This document shows positions 1-6,772 of a DNA stretch of 7,230 bases, piece after piece. The translations under genes and the position numbers were made by a program. Location: assembly GCA_007128995.1 (NCBI GenBank), contig SKWJ01000287.1:1-7230 (forward strand), given 5' to 3'. The notes under the pieces were generated by a model, which did no database searches, was not told where the DNA came from, and worked only from the letters and a program-made list of their open reading frames with translations. This stretch comes from Paracoccaceae bacterium. Its GTDB lineage: Bacteria; Pseudomonadota; Alphaproteobacteria; Rhodobacterales; Rhodobacteraceae. The first letter of the stretch is position 1, and the number at the start of each line of letters is the position of its first letter.

Positions 1-454
1 ATCCGCGATCGGACTGGGTAATCTTCTTTGGATGGGCATCGGCGATACGATCCGTGTTTCGCTTTCTGCAGACCCGGTCGAAGAGGTCAAGATCGGGTAT
101 GAGATTCTCAAGGCGCTTGGGCTACGTCATCGCGGGGTGAACATCATTTCCTGCCCGTCCTGCGCGCGGCAGGGGTTTGACGTGATCAAGACTGTAACTG
201 CGCTCGAAGAGCGGCTTGCGCATATCAAGACCCCCATGAGCCTGTCGATCATCGGTTGCGTGGTCAACGGTGCGGGCGAGGCGCTGATGACCGATGTCGG
301 CTTTACCGGCGGCGGTGCAGGATCGGGCATGGTGTATCTTGCAGGCAAGCAGAGCCACAAGCTCGGCAACGATCAGATGATCGAGCATATCGTCGAGCAG
401 GTCGAGCGTCGCGCAGCAGAAATTGAAGCAAATTCACAGGAAGCCGCTGAGTAG
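1..454 (+). CDS. ispG: 4-hydroxy-3-methylbut-2-enyl-diphosphate synthase (IspG/GcpE), 3' part only
   Basis: IspG is an iron-sulfur enzyme of the MEP isoprenoid pathway. It reductively converts 2-C-methyl-D-erythritol 2,4-cyclodiphosphate to HMBPP in the cytoplasm. The window holds the last 150 codons; the reading frame is open from base 2 and the start lies upstream. Seen directly: the segment [17 protein letters not shown], then CPSC (cysteine codons 152-154 and 161-163) and a third cysteine in IIGCVVNG (257-259). In the family these are the three ligands of the [4Fe-4S] cluster (Cys270, 273 and 305 in E. coli), and the following Glu (278-280) matches the cluster-proximal Glu312. The usual NGPGEA motif reads NGAGEA here. 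The C-terminal [17 protein letters not shown] stretch is the alphaproteobacterial type. The stop is TAG at 452-454. No convincing terminator follows, and putA converges from the other side. Confidence 0.96.
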   Translation, partial: SAIGLGNLLWMGIGDTIRVSLSADPVEEVKIGYEILKALGLRHRGVNIISCPSCARQGFDVIKTVTALEERLAHIKTPMSLSIIGCVVNGAGEALMTDVGFTGGGAGSGMVYLAGKQSHKLGNDQMIEHIVEQVERRAAEIEANSQEAAE

Positions 455-638
455 GTTTTTCTGTACTCTCGCGGCATGACAAAATCGGCGTTGCTGCGCC
501 ACGTCCGCTTGGGCGTGCCATATGCTTGCTGGTGCGGGGCGCGGAAATGCGAACTATATCCCGGCCGCCGCTATCCAGATGCAGTGCCCGGGTTCTTTCG
601 CGGGTGGCCTGCGCTGCGCATCCGCGGCGATTGTGGCG
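455..638. other. Gap between convergent ispG and putA, no gene seen
   Basis: This 184-bp GC-rich stretch lies between the two stop codons. Short open frames start at 476, 522 and 526, but they lack ribosome-binding sites, run on antisense through the end of putA and resemble nothing I know. No stem followed by a T-tract serves either gene, so transcription may end by Rho or run through. Confidence 0.5.
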
Positions 639-3600
639 TCACTCCCCCATCGCGGCCAGCAATTGCGCATTGCCGCCAGAGGCCGTGGTATCGACGCAGA
701 GATGCCGCTCGAGCAAGACATGCGCAGTATCTGGCATGTCGGTTATCAGCGGCAGGATTGGGCCGTCACGTTGCGCAAGGGCCTGCACAATTTCCTGTGC
801 CTGTGATTCCGGCCCCCAGAACAGGATGCCTCCGAACCCATCCAAATTGTCCAGACCTTGGGGAAGTCCATCATGCACGGCGGCCAGGCCGCCCAATGCC
901 TCGACCGCGCGTGCTTGTGACTGTGCAAGGTCTTTGCCCGGGCCAAGGCAGAGCAGGGGGGCGCGATGGGAATGGCGTAGCCGGTTGGATTCGCCGGTCG
1001 GACCGGGCATTTCTTGGACATCGGGCAGGTCGGGGCGGCGCAGTGGAGCGTTGAGCTTTGGCGGCCCGCTCGGCTGTGCAGGGCTGTCGCTTTTGGGGGC
1101 TTTCTGCTGTGTGAAGCGCGACAGATAATGCGGCCCACCAGCCTTCGGACCTGTGCCTGACAGCCCCTCTCCGCCAAAGGGCTGACTGCCGACGACCGCG
1201 CCGATCTGGTTGCGATTGACATAGATGTTGCCAGCCTGAACCTTCTCGACAATATGTTGCACCCGCGTGTCGATCCGGGTGTGCAGCCCGAATGTGAGCC
1301 CATATCCCGTTGCATTTATGTCATCGATCACCCGGTCAAGCTCTGATGCCTTGTAGGTCGCCAGATGCAGAACCGGGCCGAAAACTTCGCGCTCCAGCTC
1401 AGAGATGCCAGCAACACGAATGACCACGGGTGGAACAAAGTAACCCTCTTTTGGTACGGTCAACTCGTGCAGGACGCGACCGTCCTCGCGCGCTCGGCGA
1501 ATATAGGCGCTGATCTCGTCATGTGCGCGTGCATCAATCACCGGGCCGCTATCGGTCGCAAGGTGCCACGGGTCCCCAAGGCATAACTCATCCATCGCTC
1601 CGAACAGCATGGCTTGAAACTCTGCAGCGATGTCTTCCTGCACATAGAGGCAGCGCAAGGCCGAGCAGCGTTGCCCTGCAGACTGGAAGCTGGACGCAAG
1701 CACATCGCGCACGGCCTGTTCCGGCAGGGCCGTGCTGTCCACAATCATGGCATTAAGCCCGCCTGTTTCGGCGATCAGTGGTGCGCCGGGGGACAGATGG
1801 GCCGCCATGGTCCGTCTGATCGCCAGCGCGGTTGCCGTAGAACCGGTAAAGGCAACGCCCGAAACACGCGCATCCGATGTCAGCGCAGCGCCAACCTCTG
1901 GACCGTCACCGGGCAGCAGTTGAAGCACCTCGCGGGGGACACCCGCTTTGTGCAGCAATGTAGTGGCCAGATGGGCAATCAGCGGGGTCTGTTCGGCGGG
2001 TTTGGCTAGCACGCCATTGCCCGATGCCAAGGCCCCTGCTATCTGACCGGTAAAGATGGCGAGCGGGAAGTTCCACGGGCTGATACAGGTGAATACCCCG
2101 CGCGCGGGCGCCTTCAGATTATGTGCTTCATTGGCGTAGAAACGCAGAAAGTCCACGGCCTCGCGCAATTCGCCGACTGCATCTGCCTGTGTTTTCCCTG
2201 CTTCCCGCGCCAAGATTGCAAAGATCTGTCCGAAATTCGCCTCGTAGAGATCCGCTGCGCGCCTGAGAATATCTGCCCGCAGACTGACATCTGCCTGCCA
2301 AGGGCGTGCTGCTTCGAGGGCTGTCGCTACGTCCTGCGGGGTGGCCTTGGTCACTGTCCCGACAATATCACCGGGCTGCGCAGGGTTTACGGCGTCGTAG
2401 CTTGCATCACCTTCCGGATCACCGGCAATCAGCGGGCTGGCGTGAAATGCCTTGTCTTTGAATGCTTCGCGCGCTGACGCGATTTCTTCAAGATCACGGG
2501 CACAGGTCAGATCCCAACCGCGGGCATTGCGTCGGCCCACCCCGAACAAGTCTGGACCTGATGCCAGTTTCGGATTGCGCCCCTGCGGCAGCGCCTGAAG
2601 TGCCGTGAATGGGCAGGCAGCCACCACCTGAGGCGGGACTGCTTCATCCACAATCTGGTTGACGAAAGACGAATTTGCACCGTTTTCCAGCAGCCGCCGG
2701 ACCAGATAGGCCAGCAGATCCTTATGGGCACCAACCGGAGCATAGATCCGGCACCGGGTGCCGTTTTTGTTGAGAACCAGATCATGAAGCTTTTCGCCCA
2801 TGCCATGCAGGCGTTGGAATTCATAGTCCAGCGCATTGACGCCCATTTCTTCGGCCATATGCAGGATGGCGGCCACTGTATGCGCATTATGCGTGGCGAA
2901 TTGCGGGTAGATCCGACTGCGGGCGTGCAGCAGTTTGCGTGCGCAGGCGATGTAATTCACATCAGTTGCGACCTTCTGGGTCAGTACCGGGAACCCATCC
3001 AGCCCAAGCACCTGCGCGCGCTTGATTTCCGTATCCCAATAGGCCCCTTTCACCAGCCGCACCATCAACTTGCGATCCAGTGCCTCCGCGGTTGTGTCCA
3101 GCCAGTCGATCACATCGCCTGCGCGCGGCCCGTATGCCTGTACGACAACGCCAAAACCGTCCCACCCTTCCAATGCGGGATCTGCCAGAACCGCGCCGAT
3201 AACTTCCAGCGAGAGTGCCAGGCGATCTGCCTCTTCTGCGTCAATGTTGAACCCAAGGCCAAGGCCACATGCCAGCCGGGCCAATTCGCGCAGCCGAGGG
3301 ACAAGCTCTGCCATCACCCGATCATGCTGCGCCATCTCATAGCGCGGGTGCAGTGCAGAAAGCTTGACTGAAATGCCGGGATTGCTGCGGATATCGTTGC
3401 CCGTGGCGCGCGCTCCGATCGCACGGATCGCGCGGGCGTAGGCAACGTGGTATTCTTTCGCATCTGTCATCGTGCGCGCGGCTTCGCCCAGCATGTCATA
3501 GGAATAGCTATAGCCCCGGGCTTCAAGGCTTCGCGCGCGGGTCAGGGCCGTGTCGATCGTCTCACCCAGGACAAATTGGCGGCCCATCTCCTTCATCGCG

Positions 3601-4088
3601 CGGCCGACGGCTGTGCGGATGACAGGTTCACCCAAACGTTTGATGGCACCGCGCAAGGTTTGCGCGGCGCTGCGCCCGCGTTCGTCCAGCACGCGCCCAG
3701 TCAGCATGAGTGCCCATGTCGATGCGTTGACAAGGCTGGACGAAGATTTGCCCAAGTGCCGCCCCCAGTCCGACGGCGCTATCTTGTCCTCGATCAACTC
3801 ATCCATGGTTTCTGCATCGGGCACACGCAACAGCGCTTCAGCCAAGCACATGAGCGCAATGCCCTCTTCAGTTGACAGGCCGTACTCGGCAAGGAACACT
3901 TCCATCAATCCTGGTGAGTCGGCCTTGCGAATGCCTTTAACCAGATCAGTTGCGTTTTGCGCAATCTGTGTGCGGGCGGCGGCGTCAAGGCCAGCAAATG
4001 ACTGCGCCCACTCGATGCATGCTGCGTTATCGCGCAGATGGTCATGCGTTATCGATGCTGGCAAAGGGGCAGGGGTGGCAAATGACAT
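639..4088 (-). CDS. putA: Bifunctional proline dehydrogenase / L-glutamate gamma-semialdehyde dehydrogenase PutA (type B-like, no DNA-binding domain)
   Basis: PutA oxidises proline to pyrroline-5-carboxylate with FAD, passing electrons to the membrane quinone pool, and then oxidises the semialdehyde to glutamate with NAD+. The protein has 1149 residues. The PRODH barrel covers roughly residues 160-480: VRLVKGAYWDTEI with Lys347, YEFQRLHGMGE, and the proline-carboxylate arginine pair Arg464/Arg465 in YLVRRLLENGAN. The P5CDH domain covers about 560-1000: CISPWNFPLAIF (NAD+ site), Glu774 in AETGG, nucleophile Cys808 in GQRCSA, and the substrate-anchoring GPKAGGP at 980-986. A Pro-rich linker and a C-terminal domain of about 110-140 residues follow, ending in CVDTTASGGNAQLL. 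No N-terminal ribbon-helix-helix domain is present, so it cannot repress itself as E. coli PutA does. The size and layout resemble R. capsulatus type B PutA. The ATG at 4088 is preceded by AGGAG (4096-4100) with 7-nt spacing. putR is divergent. Confidence 0.97.
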   Translation of the reverse strand: MSFATPAPLPASITHDHLRDNAACIEWAQSFAGLDAAARTQIAQNATDLVKGIRKADSPGLMEVFLAEYGLSTEEGIALMCLAEALLRVPDAETMDELIEDKIAPSDWGRHLGKSSSSLVNASTWALMLTGRVLDERGRSAAQTLRGAIKRLGEPVIRTAVGRAMKEMGRQFVLGETIDTALTRARSLEARGYSYSYDMLGEAARTMTDAKEYHVAYARAIRAIGARATGNDIRSNPGISVKLSALHPRYEMAQHDRVMAELVPRLRELARLACGLGLGFNIDAEEADRLALSLEVIGAVLADPALEGWDGFGVVVQAYGPRAGDVIDWLDTTAEALDRKLMVRLVKGAYWDTEIKRAQVLGLDGFPVLTQKVATDVNYIACARKLLHARSRIYPQFATHNAHTVAAILHMAEEMGVNALDYEFQRLHGMGEKLHDLVLNKNGTRCRIYAPVGAHKDLLAYLVRRLLENGANSSFVNQIVDEAVPPQVVAACPFTALQALPQGRNPKLASGPDLFGVGRRNARGWDLTCARDLEEIASAREAFKDKAFHASPLIAGDPEGDASYDAVNPAQPGDIVGTVTKATPQDVATALEAARPWQADVSLRADILRRAADLYEANFGQIFAILAREAGKTQADAVGELREAVDFLRFYANEAHNLKAPARGVFTCISPWNFPLAIFTGQIAGALASGNGVLAKPAEQTPLIAHLATTLLHKAGVPREVLQLLPGDGPEVGAALTSDARVSGVAFTGSTATALAIRRTMAAHLSPGAPLIAETGGLNAMIVDSTALPEQAVRDVLASSFQSAGQRCSALRCLYVQEDIAAEFQAMLFGAMDELCLGDPWHLATDSGPVIDARAHDEISAYIRRAREDGRVLHELTVPKEGYFVPPVVIRVAGISELEREVFGPVLHLATYKASELDRVIDDINATGYGLTFGLHTRIDTRVQHIVEKVQAGNIYVNRNQIGAVVGSQPFGGEGLSGTGPKAGGPHYLSRFTQQKAPKSDSPAQPSGPPKLNAPLRRPDLPDVQEMPGPTGESNRLRHSHRAPLLCLGPGKDLAQSQARAVEALGGLAAVHDGLPQGLDNLDGFGGILFWGPESQAQEIVQALAQRDGPILPLITDMPDTAHVLLERHLCVDTTASGGNAQLLAAMGE

Positions 4089-4095
4089 CGCATGT

Positions 4096-4100
4096 CTCCT
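4096..4100 (-). promoter_or_regulatory. Shine-Dalgarno site of putA
   Basis: On the minus strand AGGAG lies 7 nt upstream of the ATG at 4088. It is the strongest ribosome-binding site in the window and fixes the putA start. Confidence 0.8.
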
Positions 4101-4118
4101 GACAGGAAGATGCCCTTA

Positions 4119-4139
4119 TTTTCGCAGAAAAATTGTTTG
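4119..4139. promoter_or_regulatory. Candidate PutR (Lrp-like) site in the putA-putR gap
   Basis: TTTTC-GCA-GAAAA (4119-4131) is a perfect 5-bp inverted repeat around a 3-bp centre, in an AT-rich stretch just upstream of the putA ribosome-binding site. The overlapping 15-mer 4125-4139 (CAGAAAAATTGTTTG) agrees at 12 of 15 positions with the E. coli Lrp consensus YAGHAWATTWTDCTR. That PutR binds here is an inference from position and family. PutR proteins need not share the E. coli Lrp consensus. Confidence 0.4.
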
Positions 4140-4165
4140 AAGTCTGCCTGACTTTCCGCAATATG
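4137..4165 (+). promoter_or_regulatory. Weak sigma70-like promoter candidate for putR
   Basis: TTGAAG (4137-4142), a 17-bp spacer and AATATG (4160-4165) give a fair -35 and a poor -10. Transcription would begin near 4172, leaving a leader of about 30 nt before the ATG at 4204. It would place the in-frame ATG at 4174 almost at the RNA 5' end, which favours the downstream start. Weak promoter matches are common by chance. Confidence 0.25.
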
Positions 4166-4172
4166 CAGACTT
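4140..4172. promoter_or_regulatory. Inverted repeat AAGTCTGC-N17-GCAGACTT, possible PutR operator
   Basis: Two perfect 8-bp arms, 4140-4147 and 4165-4172, are separated by 17 bp. Their centres are 25 bp apart, more than two helical turns. It lies between the two divergent starts and overlaps the best promoter-like match for putR (4137-4165). A regulator bound here could both autoregulate putR and act on putA. The repeat is seen directly; the role is inferred. Confidence 0.45.
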
Positions 4173-4203
4173 AATGACTATGCCTTATAGAAAGAACAGG
4201 AAA

Positions 4204-4674
4204 ATGGCCCGCATACAGCTTGACAGCTTCGACCATGCGATTCTGCGGCAACTCGCTGTTGATGGACGGATGAGCGTCACGGAACTCGCGGGCCGAATCG
4301 GCCTGACGAAGTCGCCTACACAGGCGCGGTTGCGGCGATTGGAAAAAGAAGGAGTGATCACAGGCTATCGTGCCCTGATTGATCCGCATCAGATCAATGT
4401 CGCACATATTGCCTTTGTCGAGATAAAGCTGTCTGATACCCGCGAAATGGCGCTTGGCGCGTTCAATGCGGCTGTGCGCAAGATCCCGGAGATTGAGGAA
4501 TGTCACCTGATTGCCGGCTCGTTTGATTATCTTCTAAAGGTCCGTAGCCGTGATATCGCGTCCTATCGCAGGGTCCTGGCCGAGCATATTTCCGGTTTGC
4601 CACATATCACATCGACATCCACTCATGTCGTGATGGAAGCGGTGAAGGAAACTGGCTCGCAACCTGTGTTTTGA
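4204..4674 (+). CDS. putR: Lrp/AsnC-family transcriptional regulator, likely proline-responsive activator PutR
   Basis: This is a cytoplasmic DNA-binding protein of 156 residues, the normal length for the Lrp/AsnC family. The N-terminal winged helix-turn-helix lies at about residues 7-60, with the HTH at about 24-45 (MSVTELAGRIGLTKSPTQARLRRLEKEGVI region). A C-terminal RAM/ligand-binding domain follows, with the family core GSFDYLLKVRS at about 113-123 expected to form the effector pocket. The gene is divergent from a PutA that lacks its own DNA-binding domain. This is the arrangement in Rhodobacter and Agrobacterium, where PutR activates putA with proline as co-inducer, so the assignment rests on both sequence and context. 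An upstream in-frame ATG at 4174 exists but has no ribosome-binding site. The ATG at 4204 has AGGA immediately before it, with unusually short spacing (2-3 nt), and gives the family-typical MARIQLDSFD N-terminus. The 3' end converges on the META-domain gene with a 22-bp gap. Confidence 0.9.
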   Translation: MARIQLDSFDHAILRQLAVDGRMSVTELAGRIGLTKSPTQARLRRLEKEGVITGYRALIDPHQINVAHIAFVEIKLSDTREMALGAFNAAVRKIPEIEECHLIAGSFDYLLKVRSRDIASYRRVLAEHISGLPHITSTSTHVVMEAVKETGSQPVF

Positions 4675-4696
4675 CTGCTTCGCGCACAGGTTGGCA

Positions 4697-5911
4697 TTAC
4701 CTGCGCCGCGCTGTCAGCGCAGGGATCGGCCCGGCGCGCAGAACCAGTATATCGTCGTGGCTGAGGTCAAAGCCAGTCGTGACTTCAAGCGCGTCAAGGA
4801 AACGAAGCTCCAGATGCTGCTTGTTCAAAGGGCAGGCAAGTCGTGTGGTCCCAAGGTCCGAGATACCCAGTCGTCCCTCTTCGATTCCGATTGTCCCGAC
4901 ATATCTGTTACACGTCCCGCGCCCTGCCACTTCTTGTCCTGCGATCTGAAGGGTCATTTCGGGTGCCGGGCTATCTCCAACTGGCCTGAGAGTGTGCCCG
5001 AAAATGCTGGTCACGACCCAGCGCCCTTCATCAATAAGCTGTAGCGGGGACCCGGCACAGCCGCCAAGCAGAGCGTCAGCGTCGTCAAGAGCAAGCTGCG
5101 CTGTCAAGGGAAACGGCATATCGATATGTTCAAGTCTACATCGTGCATCCTGCAGGCGAAGGGTAAGGCGTGACGTCTCAAACCTGATTTCGCCATCGCG
5201 GGGGGCAAGTGGGCTCAGATCTGACGTTGCAAAGGTTTCGATTTCCCTATCCGGAAGTGCAAGCCGTGTTTCGTCCAGACCGATATTCACACGCCAGCGA
5301 TCAAGATGCGCGCGCGCCTCAAGCGGCAGGATTGGCCGAAACAGGCTGGGCTGACAGTCGAGGGCGCCGAGATCCGGTCGGATGAGTGTGGCCACATCTG
5401 CGCTCACTTGCCATTTCTGTCCGTCGTTGGCACTGGCTTGGCCAGGGTGCGCGGGATCATCATGAAACAGCGTTTTTGTTCCATTGATGTGCATCGCTAT
5501 GGCGTCTGGTTGCTGGGTGGTCCGGAGTGCCGTGCCATCCTCGCAGACCCAGAAGCCGTGAAATCCGAGCGCCAGGTTCTCCTCCAGGCGCAGTTCCAGA
5601 CCGTTTGCGCTGCGGTTCGAGATGGGCCGAAGCTGACTTTGCATGACCACACGTCCGTTTGCGACGATGCCGGCCTGAGCAGTGGTGGCTGCTCTGGGAA
5701 GTGGTGGAAGCGTGATGGTGTCTTGACGGGTATCGGCTTCAACTGAATGCTGCAATACCAAGAGCTGTGCGCCGTCCGCATCCCTGATGACAAGTTGGGC
5801 GGTTGCGTCTTGCCCTATGCCGTGTTCCCAGATCAGCCGCGCCTCATCGCCCTGCGCAAGCGCCGCAAGCGGTGCAAAAAAAAGGGCAACTGCGATAAGG
5901 ACGCAACGCAT
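4697..5911 (-). CDS. Secreted multi-module protein with C-terminal META (HslJ-like) domain
   Basis: The protein has 404 residues. Residues 1-19 form a classical Sec signal peptide (MRCVLIAVALFFAPLAALA) with an ALA|Q cleavage site, so it should be periplasmic. No lipobox is visible. After a beta-rich segment (about 20-115) three modules can be read. Residues 119-188 (WVCEDGTAL to LDCQP) resemble the MliC/lysozyme-inhibitor fold. Residues 200-288 (C258...MPFPLTAQL...GGC285) resemble the COG3650 envelope family. Residues 293-395 are a clear META domain (GRGTCNRYVG, TTRLACP, ELRFLDALE). The mature protein has exactly six cysteines (123, 186, 258, 285, 334, 360), two per module, suggesting three disulfides. 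META-domain proteins such as HslJ are linked to heat and novobiocin tolerance; the role here is unknown. The start is ATG 5911, with GGAG 6 nt upstream, rather than an in-frame TTG at 5923. It lies 87 bp downstream of efp on the same strand. Confidence 0.85.
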   Translation of the reverse strand: MRCVLIAVALFFAPLAALAQGDEARLIWEHGIGQDATAQLVIRDADGAQLLVLQHSVEADTRQDTITLPPLPRAATTAQAGIVANGRVVMQSQLRPISNRSANGLELRLEENLALGFHGFWVCEDGTALRTTQQPDAIAMHINGTKTLFHDDPAHPGQASANDGQKWQVSADVATLIRPDLGALDCQPSLFRPILPLEARAHLDRWRVNIGLDETRLALPDREIETFATSDLSPLAPRDGEIRFETSRLTLRLQDARCRLEHIDMPFPLTAQLALDDADALLGGCAGSPLQLIDEGRWVVTSIFGHTLRPVGDSPAPEMTLQIAGQEVAGRGTCNRYVGTIGIEEGRLGISDLGTTRLACPLNKQHLELRFLDALEVTTGFDLSHDDILVLRAGPIPALTARRR

Positions 5912-5917
5912 GACTGT

Positions 5918-5921
5918 CTCC
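5918..5921 (-). promoter_or_regulatory. Shine-Dalgarno site deciding the META-protein start
   Basis: GGAG on the minus strand, 6 nt before the ATG at 5911. A possible TTG start at 5923 would overlap this site and has no ribosome-binding site of its own, so the ATG is chosen. It also gives a clean signal peptide. Confidence 0.65.
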
Positions 5922-5998
5922 AAGGGTCGGTCACAACCGTGGATAAGCCACGCAATGCACTTGCGGCAACAACAATCGCGTGAGGTGGTGAATTTCGC

Positions 5999-6562
5999 TC
6001 AGGCGCGTTCGGAGTATTCGAATGTCTCAGTATTTACGACGATATCTTCGTCCTGTCCGACGAATGGGGGAACCAGCACCCGCAGTCCGTTATCAAGAAC
6101 GGCAGGCTTGAAGCTGTTGGCCGCTGTCTGACCTTTCACGACGGGTTCTGTTTCGACAATCTTGCAGATCACCTTCTGCGGCAGCGCCATGTTCAACGCT
6201 TCCTCGCCATAATATTCGACCGTGACCGTCATTCCGTCCTGCAGGAAGGGGCGACGTTCACCCAGCAATTCCGCGTCCAGTTCGACCTGCTCAAAGGTTT
6301 CCATGTCCATGACAACCAGACGTCCATCTGTTTCGTACAGAAACTGCTGGTCTTTCTGTTCCAGCCGAACCCGCTCGACCTTGTCATCCGAACGGAACCG
6401 CTCGTTCAGTTTCCGACCATCGCGCAGGTTCTTCAGTTCGACTTGGGCAAAGGCCCCGCCTTTTCCCGGTTTCACATGGCTGACCTTGACTGCGGCCCAG
6501 AGCCCGCCATCATGTTCCAGAACATTGCCTGGGCGAATTTCGTTACCATTGATCTTGGGCAT
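5999..6562 (-). CDS. efp: Translation elongation factor P (EF-P)
   Basis: EF-P binds stalled ribosomes between the P and E sites and speeds peptide-bond formation at polyproline stretches. The protein has 187 residues, the standard family length. It begins [20 protein letters not shown] (N-terminal KOW-like domain, about 1-62), followed by two OB-fold domains (about 66-125 and 130-187). The tip loop reads KPGKGGAF and its lysine is residue 34, the position that is beta-lysylated by EpmA/EpmB in E. coli-type EF-P. This is not the arginine of the rhamnosylated type. The C-terminal signature [17 protein letters not shown] is recognisable. The ATG at 6562 was chosen because it gives the canonical N-terminus; an open extension to 6628 is not family-like. 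AAGG lies shortly upstream. epmA and epmB are not in the window. The META-domain gene follows at 87 bp on the same strand with no U-tract terminator between. Confidence 0.97.
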   Translation of the reverse strand: MPKINGNEIRPGNVLEHDGGLWAAVKVSHVKPGKGGAFAQVELKNLRDGRKLNERFRSDDKVERVRLEQKDQQFLYETDGRLVVMDMETFEQVELDAELLGERRPFLQDGMTVTVEYYGEEALNMALPQKVICKIVETEPVVKGQTAANSFKPAVLDNGLRVLVPPFVGQDEDIVVNTETFEYSERA

Positions 6563-6601
6563 GAAGAACCTTGCGCGCGACTTGATGTTTGAAAGTGATT
6601 T

Positions 6602-6630
6602 CCTATATCGCGCTTGGTGGGTATGCACAA
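6602..6630 (-). promoter_or_regulatory. Likely sigma70-type promoter of efp
   Basis: On the minus strand TTGTGC (6625-6630) is followed by exactly 17 bp and TATAGG (6602-6607). This gives three of six and four of six consensus matches, including TTG and TATA. Transcription would start near 6595, leaving a leader of about 33 nt before the efp ATG. The -35 box overlaps one copy of the GTATGC repeat (6621-6626). Confidence 0.45.
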
Positions 6631-6727
6631 GAACACGATAGCTCTGGCAAACAAATGCTGGTATGCGTTTTATGCATAGGTGGTATGCGTATCAGGTGTA
6701 GCGAATCGGGTAGGAAAAGGCGTATGC
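6621..6727 (+). repeat. Cluster of four GTATGC hexamers around a TATGCATA palindrome
   Basis: GTATGC occurs at 6621-6626, 6661-6666, 6683-6688 and 6722-6727, all on the plus strand, with steps of 40, 22 and 39 bp. The inner two are part of a longer 9-bp direct repeat GGTATGCGT (6660-6668 and 6682-6690). The 8-bp palindrome TATGCATA (6671-6678) lies at the exact centre of the array. The cluster fills the divergent gap between efp and the small hypothetical gene and is a plausible protein-binding region. No known regulator was recognised. Confidence 0.5.
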
Positions 6728-6760
6728 AGGCCGAACCCGAAAATGCAAGAGCAAGAATAT

Positions 6761-6765
6761 AAGGA
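6761..6765 (+). promoter_or_regulatory. Shine-Dalgarno site deciding the start of the small hypothetical gene
   Basis: AAGGA with 7-nt spacing before the ATG at 6773. The earlier in-frame ATG at 6743 and GTG at 6680 have no comparable site. Confidence 0.6.
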
Positions 6766-6772
6766 CAACTGG

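Noticed and set aside
610..620. TGCGC-T-GCGCA perfect palindrome just past the putA stop
   Set aside because: One-base loop and no following T-tract on either strand, so not a terminator. Such short GC palindromes are common at this base composition.
476..1128. Plus-strand open frames of 94-200 codons starting at 476, 522 and 526
   Set aside because: They lie mostly antisense to the C-terminal domain of putA, lack ribosome-binding sites and have compositions typical of shadow frames in GC-rich DNA (many Arg, Ala, Cys, Pro).
2724..3371. 215-codon plus-strand open frame inside putA, with several others nearby
   Set aside because: Antisense to well-conserved PRODH codons. Long antisense frames are expected opposite GC-rich genes and none resembles a known protein.
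4174..4203. Upstream ATG extending PutR by ten residues
   Set aside because: No ribosome-binding site, a non-family-like extension (MTMPYRKNRK), and it would sit next to the predicted transcription start. The ATG at 4204 fits better.
5943..5951. DnaA-box-like TTATCCACG on the minus strand between efp and the META gene
   Set aside because: One mismatch from TTATCCACA, a single copy, and no other origin features such as clustered boxes or an AT-rich unwinding element.
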